DNA of 14,669 nt. Source: an uncultured Lachnospiraceae bacterium. GTDB taxonomy: Bacteria > Bacillota > Clostridia > Lachnospirales > Lachnospiraceae. This document shows positions 14,264 to 14,669 of the stretch, piece by piece. Numbering within the stretch: position 1 is the first letter of the stretch; each line of letters starts with the position of its first letter. The notes below the pieces were generated by a model, which was not told where the DNA came from, searched no databases, and was given only the letters and a program-made list of their open reading frames with translations. The stretch is taken from contig CAJUEI010000083.1 of the NCBI GenBank assembly GCA_910585255.1, positions 1 to 14,669 of the forward strand. Direction: 5' to 3'. The position numbers and the translations under genes were made by a program.

Positions 14264-14380
14264 TAACCTCATAGCTGCTATCGCAGCTTTTCAGTGGGAG
14301 TCTGCACTCCCACTGAAACAAGGAAGTCCCCCGCTTCTAAGCCGCCAAGGCGAAAGCGGGGGACTTCCTTAATGAGGTTA
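14264..14380. repeat. Highly folded palindromic element (outer stem enclosing three hairpins)
   Basis: An outer 9-bp pair (TAACCTCAT 14264-14272 with ATGAGGTTA 14372-14380) encloses three perfect hairpins. They are AGCTGC/GCAGCT (14273-14288), a 13-bp stem TTTCAGTGGGAGT/ACTCCCACTGAAA (14289-14318), and a 17-bp stem AAGGAAGTCCCCCGCTT/AAGCGGGGGACTTCCTT (14320-14370) with a 17-base loop. Nearly every base is paired, so as RNA or single-stranded DNA it would form a four-way junction. There is no U-run for a terminator and no reading frame. Such compact elements are often dispersed repeats (REP-like or IS200/IS605-derived palindromic elements). Assignment to a family is a guess. Confidence 0.7.
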
Positions 14381-14669
14381 AAATAAAAACAAAAAACACA
14401 TAACAAACACGGAACACTGGAATAAATAAATAAAATAAAAGAAAAGAAAAAAAAATCATAAACCAACCAATAAAAAAATATATCCAGCAAACACCCAAAA
14501 TCAATCTAATTTCATAACAAAAAACAACAAAAGGTAAAAACAAAACATAAATTGTGCCATAATACAGCCAGAGTGCATTAGGGGTACACGGTGACTTCGT
14601 AGGAAAGTTAGAGGCTCTTAGACTTCTGTCGATCCATTAGGATTTTTTGCCATTCTCGAATGGCAAAAA
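14381..14669. other. A-rich tract and palindrome, no gene seen
   Basis: From 14381 to about 14555 the plus strand is mostly A with some C and few T or G. Minus-strand frames across it are low-complexity and unlikely to be genes. From about 14556 composition returns to normal; an extended -10-like TGCCATAAT occurs near 14553-14561 on the plus strand. A perfect 11-bp dyad (TTTTTGCCATT 14644-14654 and AATGGCAAAAA 14659-14669) sits at the very edge. It is preceded by T and followed by A on both strands, so it is not a standard terminator. Confidence 0.4.

Noticed and set aside
14278..14543. Two overlapping minus-strand frames rich in Phe, Val and Ile
   Set aside because: They run through the folded element and the A-rich tract, have low-complexity hydrophobic sequence and no convincing gene context.
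14644..14669. Palindrome at the window edge as a terminator
   Set aside because: On either strand the stem is preceded by T and followed by A, the reverse of an intrinsic terminator; the window also ends here.

Overview
The window looks like the chromosome of a motile, low-GC, anaerobic Firmicute, most likely Lachnospiraceae (Roseburia/Agathobacter/Eubacterium-like). This is inferred from low GC, AGGAGG ribosome binding sites, the rpsO-pnp order, a clostridial flagellin, a divergent CsrA and a BceRS-BceAB-type peptide-resistance module. The species cannot be named from the sequence alone. Nearly every gene is on the minus strand; the one clear exception is a small tyrosine recombinase.

Layout. 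(1) 1-1427: the 5' part of pnp, a 315-base spacer with RNA structure, rpsO and its textbook sigma-A promoter. (2) 1433-7707, read leftward: flagellin (6124-7707), a partial terminator, then two CgeB-type glycosyltransferases and a glycosyltransferase/Rossmann/radical-SAM fusion, probably a flagellin-modification operon. The first glycosyltransferase has an in-frame stop codon. (3) 7708-8226: a 264-base flagellin leader with CsrA-site-like elements, preceded by csrA. (4) 8270-9093: a candidate invertible DNA segment. It is bounded by two 36-bp inverted repeats (33/36 identical), carries a Fim-sized tyrosine recombinase and a hairpin terminator, and has a near-perfect sigma-28 (SigD) promoter just inside its right end. 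(5) 9259-14057: an antimicrobial-peptide resistance module: FtsX-type permease, ATPase, a frameshifted intramembrane-sensing kinase, a response regulator and a regulator box. (6) 14111-14669: no convincing gene; a strongly folded 117-bp repeat-like element and an A-rich tract.

Main finding. No convincing promoter was found immediately upstream of csrA-fliC. The only clear flagellar sigma-28 promoter is inside the flanked segment and points away from csrA, toward the 3' end of the permease gene. Recombination between the two repeats would swing it round so that transcription starts at the repeat edge and enters csrA, flagellin and the glycosyltransferases after about 80 bases of leader. I read this as a self-contained flagellin/CsrA/glycosylation phase switch that carries its own recombinase and is captured here in the OFF orientation. 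CsrA would be co-expressed with the flagellin whose leader carries CsrA-like sites, giving a second, post-transcriptional layer. Inversion and promoter use are predictions and have not been observed.

Two genes carry single-base lesions: the stop codon in the first glycosyltransferase and a one-base deletion in the BceS-like kinase. Each could be a real mutation or a sequencing error.
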